From: Marinospirillum alkaliphilum DSM 21637
GTDB lineage: Bacteria > Pseudomonadota > Gammaproteobacteria > Pseudomonadales > Halomonadaceae
Assembly: GCF_900119735.1 (NCBI RefSeq)
Contig: NZ_FPJW01000008.1
Location: 124,001-188,000 of the forward strand
Direction: 5' to 3'
DNA: 64,000 nt
Positions 39,878-47,747 of this stretch are shown here, piece after piece. The position numbers and the translations under genes are program-made. The notes beneath the pieces were generated by a model. That model searched no databases. It was not told where the DNA came from and worked only from the letters and a program-made list of their open reading frames with translations. Within the stretch, counting starts at the first letter, position 1. Each line of letters starts with the position of its first letter.

Positions 39878-41092
39878 TTACTGGCGATAACGTGACAGGA
39901 AACGCTCGATGCGGCCGATGGCGTCTTCCAGTTCGTCAACCCGTGGCAAGGTGACCAGGCGGAAGTGGTCTGGCTGTACCCAGTTGAAGGCAGTACCTTG
40001 TACCAGCAGCAGTTTTTCCTGCTGCAGCAGGTCCAGCGCAAACTTTTCGTCATCCTGGATGTTAAATACCTTCGGGTCCAGGCGCGGGAACATATAAAGT
40101 GCCCCTTTTGGCTTGGTGCAGGTGACACCAGGAATCTGGGTAATCAGCTCGTAAGCCTTGTCACGCTGAGCCAGCAGACGTCCACCCGGCAGGATGTAGT
40201 CGTTGATGCTCTGATAACCGCCCAGTGCAGTCTGAATTGCGTACTGGGCCGGTACGTTGGCACACAGGCGCATGGAGGCCAGCATGTTGAGGCCTTCATT
40301 AAAGTCCTGCGCCAGGTGTTTGGCACCGGACAGGATCAGCCAGCCAGAGCGGAAACCGGCCACACGGTAGCTTTTTGAAAGGCCATTAAAGGTACAGAAC
40401 AGCAGGTCATCGGCCAGGCTGGCAATGGACGTGTGCTGGGCTTCGTCATAAAGAATCTTGTCGTAGATCTCGTCGGCAAAAATCACCAGTTGGTGTTCGC
40501 GAGCCACCTCAATGATCTGCATCAGCAGTGCTTCGGAGTACACAGCACCAGTAGGGTTGTTGGGGTTGATAACAACAAGGGCGCGGGTGCGGTCGGTGAT
40601 TTTGCGTTTGATATCATCAATATCAGGGAACCAGTCACTCTGTTCGTCACAGATGTAGTGCACAGCTTTGCCACCAGCCAGGCGTGCAGCAGCAGTCCAT
40701 AACGGGTAATCCGGTGCTGGAATCAGCACCTCATCGTTATCGTTCAGCAGGCCTTGCATGGCCATAACAATGAGTTCACTGACACCATTACCCAGGTAGA
40801 TGTCTTCAATGCCCACATGGGCAATTTTTTTTCGCTGGCATTCCTGCATCACTGCCTTGCGAGCGGAATAAAGGCCTTTGGAATCACTGTAACCCTGGGC
40901 CTGATGCAGGTTGCGCATCACGTCTTGCAGAATTTCATCCGGGGCTTCAAAGCCAAAGGGTGCAGGGTTGCCGATGTTCAGCTTAAGCACTCGATGACCT
41001 TCTTCTTCCATTCGCTTGGCTTCCTGCAGCACCGGCCCGCGAATGTCATAACAGACGTGATGTAACTTGTTGGATTTACGAATGGTTTGCAT
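39878..41092 (-). CDS. alaA: Alanine aminotransferase AlaA
   Basis: This 404-residue PLP enzyme makes alanine from pyruvate and glutamate. Type I aminotransferase features are NIGNPAPFGFEAP (39-51), VVINPNNPTGAVYS, and the Schiff-base lysine Lys240 in NGLSKSYRVAGFRSGW, the same number as E. coli AlaA. ATG 41092 begins MQTIRKSNKLHHVCYDIRGP as in the family; an in-frame extension upstream covers a terminator hairpin and is rejected. htpX follows on the same strand after 72 bases. Confidence 0.95.
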   Translation of the reverse strand: MQTIRKSNKLHHVCYDIRGPVLQEAKRMEEEGHRVLKLNIGNPAPFGFEAPDEILQDVMRNLHQAQGYSDSKGLYSARKAVMQECQRKKIAHVGIEDIYLGNGVSELIVMAMQGLLNDNDEVLIPAPDYPLWTAAARLAGGKAVHYICDEQSDWFPDIDDIKRKITDRTRALVVINPNNPTGAVYSEALLMQIIEVAREHQLVIFADEIYDKILYDEAQHTSIASLADDLLFCTFNGLSKSYRVAGFRSGWLILSGAKHLAQDFNEGLNMLASMRLCANVPAQYAIQTALGGYQSINDYILPGGRLLAQRDKAYELITQIPGVTCTKPKGALYMFPRLDPKVFNIQDDEKFALDLLQQEKLLLVQGTAFNWVQPDHFRLVTLPRVDELEDAIGRIERFLSRYRQ

Positions 41093-41110
41093 ACCTGGGA
41101 TCCTGAAACA

Positions 41111-41160
41111 GAAAAAGCGCCAGTCGGCGATGGCATAGCCTACCAACTGGCGCTGATTTT
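41111..41160 (-). terminator. Terminator after the diguanylate cyclase gene
   Basis: On the minus strand a 9-base perfect stem AGCGCCAGT/ACTGGCGCT with a 21-base loop runs into TTTTT. It lies between the cyclase stop and the alaA start. Confidence 0.8.
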
Positions 41161-41200
41161 GTCTTTAGCGAAAGAATTTGTGCTGATGTTTTCCCGTTGC

Positions 41201-42379
41201 TTAAGACAGGTCCGCATCGATGTAGCGGTTGCGGCCTTGATTTTTGGCCGCATAAAGCCGGTTGTCGACGCGTAATAATGCAGCATCCAGGGATTCGTTA
41301 TCTCTTACCTGAGTAATGCCGATACTGGTGGTGAAGGTGACCTGCTCGCCATCATGGGCAATAACAGTTGATTTTTCACACTGCAAGCGAATGCGTTCAG
41401 CGATGTTACGGGCATCAGCCTTGCCGGTACCGGGCAAGGCAGCCATGAATTCTTCACCACCATAACGGGCGATCAGGTCATTTTTGCGCAGCTCACTGCG
41501 CAGGATCTGGGCAAACACCTGCAACACCTGGTCGCCAACCGAGTGGCCGTAGGTGTCGTTGATTTTTTTAAAGCGATCCAGATCAAACATCAGCAGGCAG
41601 ATGGGAGAGGGCTCTTCACCTTCTTCGATTTGTGCATCGCGCTGGCGGCAGAGCTCATTGAGTTGCTGCAGCAGGATGCCGCGGTTTAACAGCCCGGTCA
41701 GGCTATCCATGCTGGCCTGACGGTAAAGGCGCATCAGGGTGCTGACCTGAGAGTGATTGGCCCAGAGAGAAATACCGAGTATCGTCACTAATAACCAAAG
41801 GTCCTGCCAGCCGTAGGCTGTTTTCATCTGACCAGTGATAGAGAGGGCCAATAACTGCACCAGGAGTACCAACAGGCCAATGCCCAGGCTTTCAATAATG
41901 GTCAGCGGGAAAACACTCAGGAAGGCAACAACCAACAGCGGAATAAAGCTGTATCCCACCAGTGAGCTCATCTGGCCGCCGTGGGTGAGCACCAGGGCAG
42001 CGTAAAACACTGCCGGTGCCAGAAGCAGTGCAGCCAGGGTATTGCGCATCCGATTCAGGTGGTTTTCATTTTTCCAGGCGGAATAAAGCACGCCAAACAA
42101 TACCAGCATCAGGGCAAAACGTCCCAGCGCCACTTCAGCTACCAGCTCAAGAGGTAATAGCAGGTAATCCACCAGAATCCATAAGGGAGCCAGCAGTGTG
42201 AAGGCCATGCCTACAAACAGGACGCGGGTACGGAGGTATTCACTGCGGGCAAAATTGAAGTCCCGTGAGTGATAGCGATTACTGAGCGTATCCCTGAGGG
42301 AAGCTGGTAACCAGCTAGGGTGCCAGGGATTTTCCCACTTGATGCCGAGATTGAAACGGCGGCGCTCAGAGTTCTGCAC
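41201..42379 (-). CDS. Membrane diguanylate cyclase (GGEEF)
   Basis: This 392-residue protein has a cytoplasmic N-terminal stretch, about six membrane helices (roughly 52-210) and a complete GGDEF domain: DSLTGLLNRG, FDLDRFKKINDTYGH, GGEEF (307-311) and the inhibitory I-site RKND (298-301), five residues before GGEEF. It should synthesise cyclic-di-GMP with product inhibition. The membrane part resembles a MASE-type sensor, with no ligand known. It forms a separate unit between alaA and rbgA with its own terminator. Confidence 0.93.
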   Translation of the reverse strand: MQNSERRRFNLGIKWENPWHPSWLPASLRDTLSNRYHSRDFNFARSEYLRTRVLFVGMAFTLLAPLWILVDYLLLPLELVAEVALGRFALMLVLFGVLYSAWKNENHLNRMRNTLAALLLAPAVFYAALVLTHGGQMSSLVGYSFIPLLVVAFLSVFPLTIIESLGIGLLVLLVQLLALSITGQMKTAYGWQDLWLLVTILGISLWANHSQVSTLMRLYRQASMDSLTGLLNRGILLQQLNELCRQRDAQIEEGEEPSPICLLMFDLDRFKKINDTYGHSVGDQVLQVFAQILRSELRKNDLIARYGGEEFMAALPGTGKADARNIAERIRLQCEKSTVIAHDGEQVTFTTSIGITQVRDNESLDAALLRVDNRLYAAKNQGRNRYIDADLS

Positions 42380-42447
42380 TTTGCTTGCTCCATGCTGACT
42401 TGGTTTTATACAAGCATAAATTGAATGGGTTATTTTTGCTGCATTTT

Positions 42448-43335
42448 TTATTCAAAGCCAGGGTTTTCTGTAGCTTCTGTGTCATCCTGTAACTCGCCTG
42501 GTGCAGGGATATCCTCCGGGGTTTCCAGGGTGATGCGTCCCAGATGGCCGCCGCGCAGGTCATGCAGTAGCACTTCACTGGCCCGGTGGTAATCAATCAC
42601 GCCTCCGGCTTTTAAACCACCACGGCGACTGGCAATTTCTTTCAGCAGGCTGCCTGCATCTTCCGGCAGGCTTTTTAACTTGTAGCGACTGATCAAGGCT
42701 TCCGGGTAGCGCTGCAGCAGGCTGCCTGCGGCCCAGAATCCTACTTCTTCATAGTCCATTGCCGTATCGCGGATGGCACCGGAGGCTGCCAGGCGATAGG
42801 CGCTGTCTGCATGTTCAATGCGGGGCCAGAGTACGCCGGGTGTATCAATGATCTGCAGGCGGTCACCCACCTGGATTTTCTGCTGCACACGAGTGACCGC
42901 AGGTTCATTACCGGTTTTGGCGATTTTTTTGCCAGCCAGTGAATTGATCAGGGTGGATTTGCCGACATTGGGGATGCCCATCACCATGGCACGTACCGAG
43001 CGGCTTTCACGCACCTGACTGGCCAGCTGTTGGCAGGTGCGAGCAATCGGCTGCAGGGTTTTGCTGTCTGTGGTGATGATTGGCAGTGCACGGGTGTTGG
43101 CTTGCTGCTCCAGAAATTCGATCCAGCGTGCTGTCAGCTCTGGATCCGCCAGGTCACTTTTTGACAGCAGCTTCAGTGTCGGTTTATGGCGTGCCAACTG
43201 CCCCAGTACCGGGTTGGCACTGGAGAAGGGGAGTCGGGCATCCAGGATTTCAATAACAACATCAATTTCAGGAAGGGCTTTTTTGATTTCCCGGCGAGCC
43301 TTGTGCATGTGGCCGGGGTACCAGTTAATTGTCAT
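42448..43335 (-). CDS. rbgA: RbgA/YlqF-type ribosome biogenesis GTPase
   Basis: This 295-residue circularly permuted GTPase starts MTINWYPGHMHKARREI. The permuted order is visible: G4 SKSD (58-61, variant of NKxD), then G1 GIPNVGKST (120-128), then G3 DTPG (164-167). A C-terminal ANTAR-like helical region follows. In Bacillus, RbgA promotes late 50S assembly; a similar role is inferred here. ATG 43335 is chosen by homology over TTG 43347. The upstream gene ends 20 bases away. Confidence 0.9.
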   Translation of the reverse strand: MTINWYPGHMHKARREIKKALPEIDVVIEILDARLPFSSANPVLGQLARHKPTLKLLSKSDLADPELTARWIEFLEQQANTRALPIITTDSKTLQPIARTCQQLASQVRESRSVRAMVMGIPNVGKSTLINSLAGKKIAKTGNEPAVTRVQQKIQVGDRLQIIDTPGVLWPRIEHADSAYRLAASGAIRDTAMDYEEVGFWAAGSLLQRYPEALISRYKLKSLPEDAGSLLKEIASRRGGLKAGGVIDYHRASEVLLHDLRGGHLGRITLETPEDIPAPGELQDDTEATENPGFE

Positions 43336-43355
43336 GAAAGGACTCAATTAATGCA

Positions 43356-44120
43356 TCAGTCATCATAAAGCTGTTTCTTTTTCCAGCTCTCTTCGTTTTC
43401 CATCATCTCCGAGAAACCTTCCGCCAACTCGTTGTTGTGGAATTCGGATTCGACGGCAATTTTTTCTTCCAGATCCTGAATGGTCTGGCGGCATTCCAGC
43501 AGTGTCTGGTTGTGGATGCCGTTGGGGTTGTTGCGGTTCAGCTCACTCATGATGCGCTTGTAATGCACCACGGCAATGCGGTGATTGTTTTCCATCTCCG
43601 CTTTACGGGCTGAGGCTTTAAACACTTCCACCAGAGTCTGAGTAAAGCCCAGCTTGATTTCATTCAGGTAGGACTGGGCTACTCGATGCGGAATCTTGCG
43701 TTCCTGATACAGACTGACAATCACCTTGTTCAGATGTTTCAGATTGCGGCGGATGCCATTAGCCGTTTGTAAATCAGAAATGGGTTCTGGTCGTGGCTGA
43801 TTACTGCTGCGAATATTATTAAGTTTACCTTGGGCTGCTTCAGTTTCTGATTTAAGGCGGGCATCACGACAGCCGAGTTGCTCTTGTTCTTGTAACAGGT
43901 CCAGCCATTGGCTGGCAATAAACACCCGGAAATCCTGGGAGATATAGTGCGGCGGAATTTCTTCCAGCAGCAGCTGCATTTGGCGACCCCGATCAGCCAG
44001 CAGTCGAATACGACGCTGTTGTTCGATTTTTTTCTTTTCATTCTGCTGGCGGCTGAATACCACTATCACCAGCAGTAAAGCGATGAAAAAAACGCCACCC
44101 AGTATCAACACGATCAGCAT
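43356..44120 (-). CDS. Membrane-anchored coiled-coil protein, function unknown
   Basis: This 254-residue protein has one N-terminal membrane helix (about 2-22) followed by highly charged helical sequence: KKKIEQQRRIRLLADRGRQM, then segments rich in Gln, Glu and Arg likely to form coiled coils, and an acidic tail ending ESWKKKQLYDD. No enzyme motif is visible. It lies upstream of rbgA on the same strand with a 20-base gap, so the two may be co-transcribed. Similar anchored proteins of unknown role occur in Pseudomonas relatives. Confidence 0.7.
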   Translation of the reverse strand: MLIVLILGGVFFIALLLVIVVFSRQQNEKKKIEQQRRIRLLADRGRQMQLLLEEIPPHYISQDFRVFIASQWLDLLQEQEQLGCRDARLKSETEAAQGKLNNIRSSNQPRPEPISDLQTANGIRRNLKHLNKVIVSLYQERKIPHRVAQSYLNEIKLGFTQTLVEVFKASARKAEMENNHRIAVVHYKRIMSELNRNNPNGIHNQTLLECRQTIQDLEEKIAVESEFHNNELAEGFSEMMENEESWKKKQLYDD

Positions 44121-44297
44121 CTTTTGCTCCCGTCGGGATTCCCTGCACCAATTCAGAAAAAGCCTTTAAGCAGCTAGTATCTCCCAAAGCTGGTGTCACT
44201 GACAATCTTTGTGGCTGTTAACCTCTAATGTGTATCAGTGATTGACCGCAAGGTCAGTCTATTATCAGGGCACTTCTAAGTGATTGAAAAAAGGGTG

Positions 44298-44326
44298 TTG
44301 ACAGCTAAACAATGGCTCATTAAGAT
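44298..44326 (+). promoter_or_regulatory. Strong promoter of the tRNA operon
   Basis: Perfect TTGACA (44298-44303), 17-base spacer, TAAGAT (44321-44326), then a GC-rich stretch CGCGCC at the expected start point, the kind of discriminator linked to stringent control of stable RNA genes. The rest of the gap 44121-44297 shows only a small TGACC/GGTCA hairpin. Confidence 0.8.
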
Positions 44327-44356
44327 ACGCGCCATCCTGAACGGAGCAGCTGATAC

Positions 44357-44432
44357 GTCCCATTCGTCTAGTGGTCCAGGACACCGCCCTTTCACGGCGG
44401 TAACAGGGGTTCGAACCCCCTATGGGACGCCA
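44357..44432 (+). tRNA. tRNA-Glu (anticodon TTC), copy 1
   Basis: The 76-base cloverleaf has acceptor stem GTCCCAT/ATGGGAC, D arm TCGTCTAGTGGTCCAGGA, anticodon arm CCGCCCTTTCACGGCGG reading TTC, T arm with GGTTCGAACCCC, discriminator G and encoded CCA. Confidence 0.97.
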
Positions 44433-44434
44433 AA

Positions 44435-44509
44435 GCGGGAATAGCTCAGTGGTAGAGCACAACCTTGCCAAGGTTGGGGTCGCGAGTTCGAGCCTCGTTT
44501 CCCGCTCCA
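44435..44509 (+). tRNA. tRNA-Gly (anticodon GCC), copy 1
   Basis: The 75-base cloverleaf has acceptor stem GCGGGAA/TTCCCGC, D arm TAGCTCAGTGGTAGAGCA, anticodon arm CAACCTTGCCAAGGTTG reading GCC, T loop GAGTTCGAGCCTC, discriminator T and encoded CCA. Confidence 0.97.
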
Positions 44510-44558
44510 TTTCAAGCAGTTATTTTGCTGTTTGATCAGCTTGAGTTCAGTGATATGT

Positions 44559-44634
44559 GTCCCATTCGTCTAGTGGTCCAGGACACCGCCCTTTCACGGC
44601 GGTAACAGGGGTTCGAACCCCCTATGGGACGCCA
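44559..44634 (+). tRNA. tRNA-Glu (anticodon TTC), copy 2
   Basis: Identical over all 76 bases to the copy at 44357-44432, including the encoded CCA. It shares the upstream promoter; no separate -35/-10 pair is clear in the 49-base spacer. Confidence 0.97.
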
Positions 44635-44636
44635 AA

Positions 44637-44711
44637 GCGGGAATAGCTCAGTGGTAGAGCACAACCTTGCCAAGGTTGGGGTCGCGAGTTCGAGCCTCGT
44701 TTCCCGCTCCA
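44637..44711 (+). tRNA. tRNA-Gly (anticodon GCC), copy 2
   Basis: Identical over all 75 bases to the copy at 44435-44509, followed 9 bases later by the operon terminator. Confidence 0.97.
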
Positions 44712-44720
44712 GATTCAGAA

Positions 44721-44745
44721 AGCCAGCCTTCGGGCTGGCTTTTTT
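44721..44745 (+). terminator. Terminator of the tRNA operon
   Basis: Stem AGCCAGCC/GGCTGGCT closed by a TTCG tetraloop and followed by five T residues. Confidence 0.95.
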
Positions 44746-44856
44746 CGTTTTGCCATGCCATGCGTGCACTGGTCAATCTGTGTATCATCAGTGATCGGTT
44801 TGCCGCTGGGGTAGCGGTGACGGGATCCTGAGAACTCAGATAGACCGGGAGTGACG

Positions 44857-45255
44857 GTGCTGGAAAGCCTGAAGCTGTTTAACCTGCTGCTGGTTGCCGC
44901 CGGTGGTGCGCTGGGAGGCATGGCTCGCCTGGCGGTCACTGATTTATGCAGTCACTGGTTAGGTTCGCGTTTTCCCTGGGGCACACTGATGGTGAATCTC
45001 AGTGGTGCCTTGTTGGCTGGCTGGCTGGCAGCTCGCCTGGGAATACCCTCAAGTCTTGATCTTTCTTCTGCCTGGCTGGCGCTGGTTGTTGGACTGCTGG
45101 GAGGTTACACCACGGTTTCTTCTTTCAGCCTGCAAACCCTTACCCTCTGGCAAAGTGGCCAGCGTTTCCGCGCGGCAGCTTATACCCTCGCCACTTGTCT
45201 GATCGGTTTTCTGCTGGTGGTGCTGGGCTGGTGGCTGGCCGGAGGTGGTGCATGA
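44857..45255 (+). CDS. crcB: CrcB/Fluc fluoride channel subunit, first of a pair
   Basis: This protein of about 132 residues has four membrane helices. Fluc signatures are AAGGALGGMARLAV, PWGTLMVNLSGALLAGWLAA and GLLGGYTTVSSFSLQTL. The position where Fluc channels carry the phenylalanine pair (TTFSxF) reads TTVSSF here, so this subunit has lost the first Phe of the box. GTG 44857 is favoured (GGGAG 5 bases upstream); GTG 44851 is an alternative. The stop overlaps the second crcB by 4 bases, so the pair probably makes a heterodimer. Confidence 0.9.
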   Translation: MLESLKLFNLLLVAAGGALGGMARLAVTDLCSHWLGSRFPWGTLMVNLSGALLAGWLAARLGIPSSLDLSSAWLALVVGLLGGYTTVSSFSLQTLTLWQSGQRFRAAAYTLATCLIGFLLVVLGWWLAGGGA

Positions 45256-45644
45256 TGCGCTGGTATCCTTATGCCGCGGTGGGACTTGGCAGTGCGCTGG
45301 GCAGCCTGTTGCGTTATCTGGTGTCTGTGACTTCGTTAACGGCATTGGGTCCGTTTTTTCCTTGGGGCACGTTGTTTGTCAATGTGCTGGGTTCCTGGTT
45401 GATTGCCTGGCTGGCAGTACTTGGCCAGCGTTATGCCCATGGTCGAGTGGCACGCTGGCAACCCTTTCTGGTGGCTGGTTTCTGTGGCGGTTTCACCACC
45501 TTTTCACTGTTCAGTCTGGAAACTTTTCATCTGATTTCACTGGGTCGTCCCGGGTGGGCTCTGGCCTATGTGCTGATCAGTCTGCCCTTGTGGTTGCTGG
45601 CTGCCTGGCATGGGCATAAAACGGCCGGGAAGGTTTTGTCCTGA
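45252..45644 (+). CDS. crcB: CrcB/Fluc fluoride channel subunit, second of a pair
   Basis: This 130-residue four-helix protein carries a complete signature set: GLGSALGSLLRYLV, PWGTLFVNVLGSWLIAWLAV and GFCGGFTTFSLFSLETF with both box phenylalanines. The ATGATG start overlaps the first crcB stop, and GGAGG lies 6 bases upstream. Fluc channels are antiparallel dimers that expel fluoride; tandem genes usually make heterodimers. No fluoride riboswitch core is seen upstream of the pair. Confidence 0.92.
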   Translation: MMRWYPYAAVGLGSALGSLLRYLVSVTSLTALGPFFPWGTLFVNVLGSWLIAWLAVLGQRYAHGRVARWQPFLVAGFCGGFTTFSLFSLETFHLISLGRPGWALAYVLISLPLWLLAAWHGHKTAGKVLS

Positions 45645-45712
45645 AGGTGGTTGTACGCCAACCATGAAATTCCTGTATGCTGTAAAAAAACACAGTTGTT
45701 GTGAGGTGGGTA

Positions 45713-47137
45713 ATGGGGCTTGAAGCAGGATTGGTGTTGCTGGGACTGGTGCTGGCGGCTGCCACGGGTGCAGTGGGTTATTTTGTGGCGCAGCAGCGGG
45801 CAACAGCTCAGATGAAGACGCTGGAAGCAGCGCGTCAGGATCTGGCGGTGCAACTGGGTGAAAACCGTGCCCGGCTGGATGCTGCGCTGGAACGTCAGGA
45901 TGAGCAACGTCGCCAGTCTGAGCAGCAGCAACAGGTTCATGAGCGCTTGCAACAGCAACATCAGCAGGCCTTGCAGGAAGCCGCCGAGCTGAAAACCACG
46001 CTGGAAAAACGTGAAGAACATTTTCGTGAGCAGATGCAGCAGCTGGCAGAAACCCGCCAGTCCCTGACCCGTGAGTTTGAAAACCTGGCCAACCGGATTT
46101 TTGAAGAAAAGGGCAAAACCTTCACCCATACCAGTCAGGCCAGCATGGACCAGCTGTTAAAACCCTTTCGGGAACAGATTGAAGGCTTTCAGAAGCGCAT
46201 CAATGAAGTCCATGATGCCTCCTTGCAGGGCAACACCAGCCTGAATGCCGAGATTCGCAAGGTGCTGGAGATCGGTCTGCAAATGAGCAAAGAAGCCAAT
46301 AACCTCACTTCTGCCCTGAAGGGTGATTCCCAGCAGCGTGGTGCCTGGGGTGAAGCCCAGTTGCGCCGGACGCTGGAAATGAGCGGCCTGATTGAAGATG
46401 CCCACTATGAAGTCCAGTCTGCCTTCAAGGATGCGGAAGGCCGCCAGAAGCAGACCGACTACCTGATCAAGCTGCCGGATGGCAAACACCTGATCATCGA
46501 CAGCAAGGTTGCGCTGAATGCTTATGATCGGGCAGTGTCGGCAGAAACGCCAGAGGCCTATGATCTGGCCATGAGTGAACACATCAAGGCAGTGCGTCGG
46601 CACATTGATGAGCTGGCCTCCAAGGATTACACCAACCTGATTGGTATGCGCAGTCCCGGTTTTGTGCTGATGTTCATGCCGGTGGAACCGGCTTACATTG
46701 AGGCCCTTAAGCAGAACCGGGACCTGTTTGAATACGGTTATAAAAAAGGGGTGGTGCTGGTTTCTCACACCACCCTGATCCCGATCCTGCGCACTGTCTC
46801 CAACCTCTGGATGATGGAGCGCAGCAACAGTGAAGCCAGGGAAATCTCCGAGCGTGCCGGTGAAATCTACAATCAGGTCAGTGCCGTGGCGGAACGCTTG
46901 GCAAAACTGGGCGGCACCCTGAACACGGCCAGTAATCACTACAACAGCACGGTCACTGCGCTGGTGGGTAAACAGGGGTTGTATGGCAAGGTGGAGCGTT
47001 TTAACCAGTTGTCGGTCAAGGTCAGCAAAACCCTGCCACCCCTGGAGCCGACTCAGATGGATTTTGAAACCGAACGCCTGTCATTGATTGTGGAAGCCAT
47101 CGAAGAAAAACCGGACCAGCCAACCCCTTCCGAATAA
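45713..47137 (+). CDS. rmuC: DNA recombination protein RmuC
   Basis: This 474-residue protein has an N-terminal membrane helix (about 3-25), a long Gln-rich coiled coil (about 30-135) and a C-terminal nuclease-like RmuC domain: GAWGEAQLRRTLEMSGL, QTDYLIKLPDGKHLIIDSKV and SHTTLIPILRTVSNLWMMER. The DSK-type triad in IIDSKV matches PD-(D/E)xK folds. RmuC limits inversion between short inverted repeats. ATG 45713 has GAGGTG upstream. Confidence 0.95.
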   Translation: MGLEAGLVLLGLVLAAATGAVGYFVAQQRATAQMKTLEAARQDLAVQLGENRARLDAALERQDEQRRQSEQQQQVHERLQQQHQQALQEAAELKTTLEKREEHFREQMQQLAETRQSLTREFENLANRIFEEKGKTFTHTSQASMDQLLKPFREQIEGFQKRINEVHDASLQGNTSLNAEIRKVLEIGLQMSKEANNLTSALKGDSQQRGAWGEAQLRRTLEMSGLIEDAHYEVQSAFKDAEGRQKQTDYLIKLPDGKHLIIDSKVALNAYDRAVSAETPEAYDLAMSEHIKAVRRHIDELASKDYTNLIGMRSPGFVLMFMPVEPAYIEALKQNRDLFEYGYKKGVVLVSHTTLIPILRTVSNLWMMERSNSEAREISERAGEIYNQVSAVAERLAKLGGTLNTASNHYNSTVTALVGKQGLYGKVERFNQLSVKVSKTLPPLEPTQMDFETERLSLIVEAIEEKPDQPTPSE

Positions 47138-47156
47138 ATGCTTGCCGGTTAAAAGT

Positions 47157-47202
47157 AAAAGCCCCTGCAGGGCCGGGTTTCGGCACTGCAGGGGCTTTTT
47201 TT
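47157..47202. terminator. Terminator between rmuC and peroxiredoxin
   Basis: A 10-base perfect stem GCCCCTGCAG/CTGCAGGGGC encloses a smaller GCCG/CGGC hairpin, with AAAA before and seven T residues after. It sits between convergent genes and can act in both directions, stronger on the plus strand. Confidence 0.93.
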
Positions 47203-47222
47203 AAAACCTGATGCTGATGGGA

Positions 47223-47699
47223 TCAGAGCGCAGCCAGCAGGGTTTCAGCGCTGCTCAGGTCGACACCTTTCTCATCAATGTTCAGCAGTTCCAGCTTGCC
47301 ATCATTGATGATCATGGCGTAACGCTTGCTGCGTTTACCGAACTGGATGTCGGTCAGATCCAGCTCCAGGCCAACGGCACTGGTGAATGCACCGATTCCG
47401 TCAGCCAGCATGATGATTGCTTCGGCATTCTGGGACTTGCCCCAGGCATCCATGACAAAGGCATCGTTGACGGACAGGCAGATGATGCTGTCCACGCCTT
47501 TAGCTTTGATCTTGTCGGCATTCACCACATAACCGGGCAGGTGAGTCATGGTGCAGCCAGGTGTGAAGGCGCCGGGCAGGGCAAAAAGCACCACCTTCTT
47601 ACCCTTGAACAGATCGCCGGTCTGCACGGGCTCCGGGCCTTTTTCGCCCATGATGCGCAGTTCAACGTTGGGCAGCTGGTCACCGACTTGAATGGTCAT
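47223..47699 (-). CDS. Prx5-type peroxiredoxin
   Basis: This 158-residue thiol peroxidase has the peroxidatic cysteine Cys49 in PGAFTPGCTMTHLPGY, the hallmark of the Prx5 subfamily, and the helix SVNDAFVMDAWGKSQ. There is a second cysteine in IICLSVND (about residue 74) as in other bacterial Prx5 proteins. It reduces hydrogen peroxide and alkyl peroxides using glutathione or glutaredoxin. AGGAG lies 9 bases before the ATG. Confidence 0.94.
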   Translation of the reverse strand: MTIQVGDQLPNVELRIMGEKGPEPVQTGDLFKGKKVVLFALPGAFTPGCTMTHLPGYVVNADKIKAKGVDSIICLSVNDAFVMDAWGKSQNAEAIIMLADGIGAFTSAVGLELDLTDIQFGKRSKRYAMIINDGKLELLNIDEKGVDLSSAETLLAAL

Positions 47700-47747
47700 T
47701 GTTTGATCTCCTGGTAGTGTGGGTTTGACCCTGTTAGTCCGAGTATT

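Larger units (their letters stand above)
44357..44711 (+). repeat. Direct repeat of a tRNA-Glu/tRNA-Gly unit
   Basis: Bases 44357-44509 are repeated without change at 44559-44711, a period of 202 bases. Each unit holds tRNA-Glu, a 2-base spacer and tRNA-Gly. The spacer between units (44510-44558) is unrelated to the flanks apart from a short GATA-containing stretch. Confidence 0.95.

Noticed and set aside
44265-44769. Two similar minus-strand open frames with Arg/Leu/Thr-rich sequence ([18 protein letters not shown])
   Set aside because: They are antisense readings of the tRNA-Glu and tRNA-Gly genes; this peptide is a well-known false gene over tRNAs.
44746-44856. Possible fluoride riboswitch before the crcB pair
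   Set aside because: The conserved pseudoknot core of the crcB motif could not be matched by eye in this leader.
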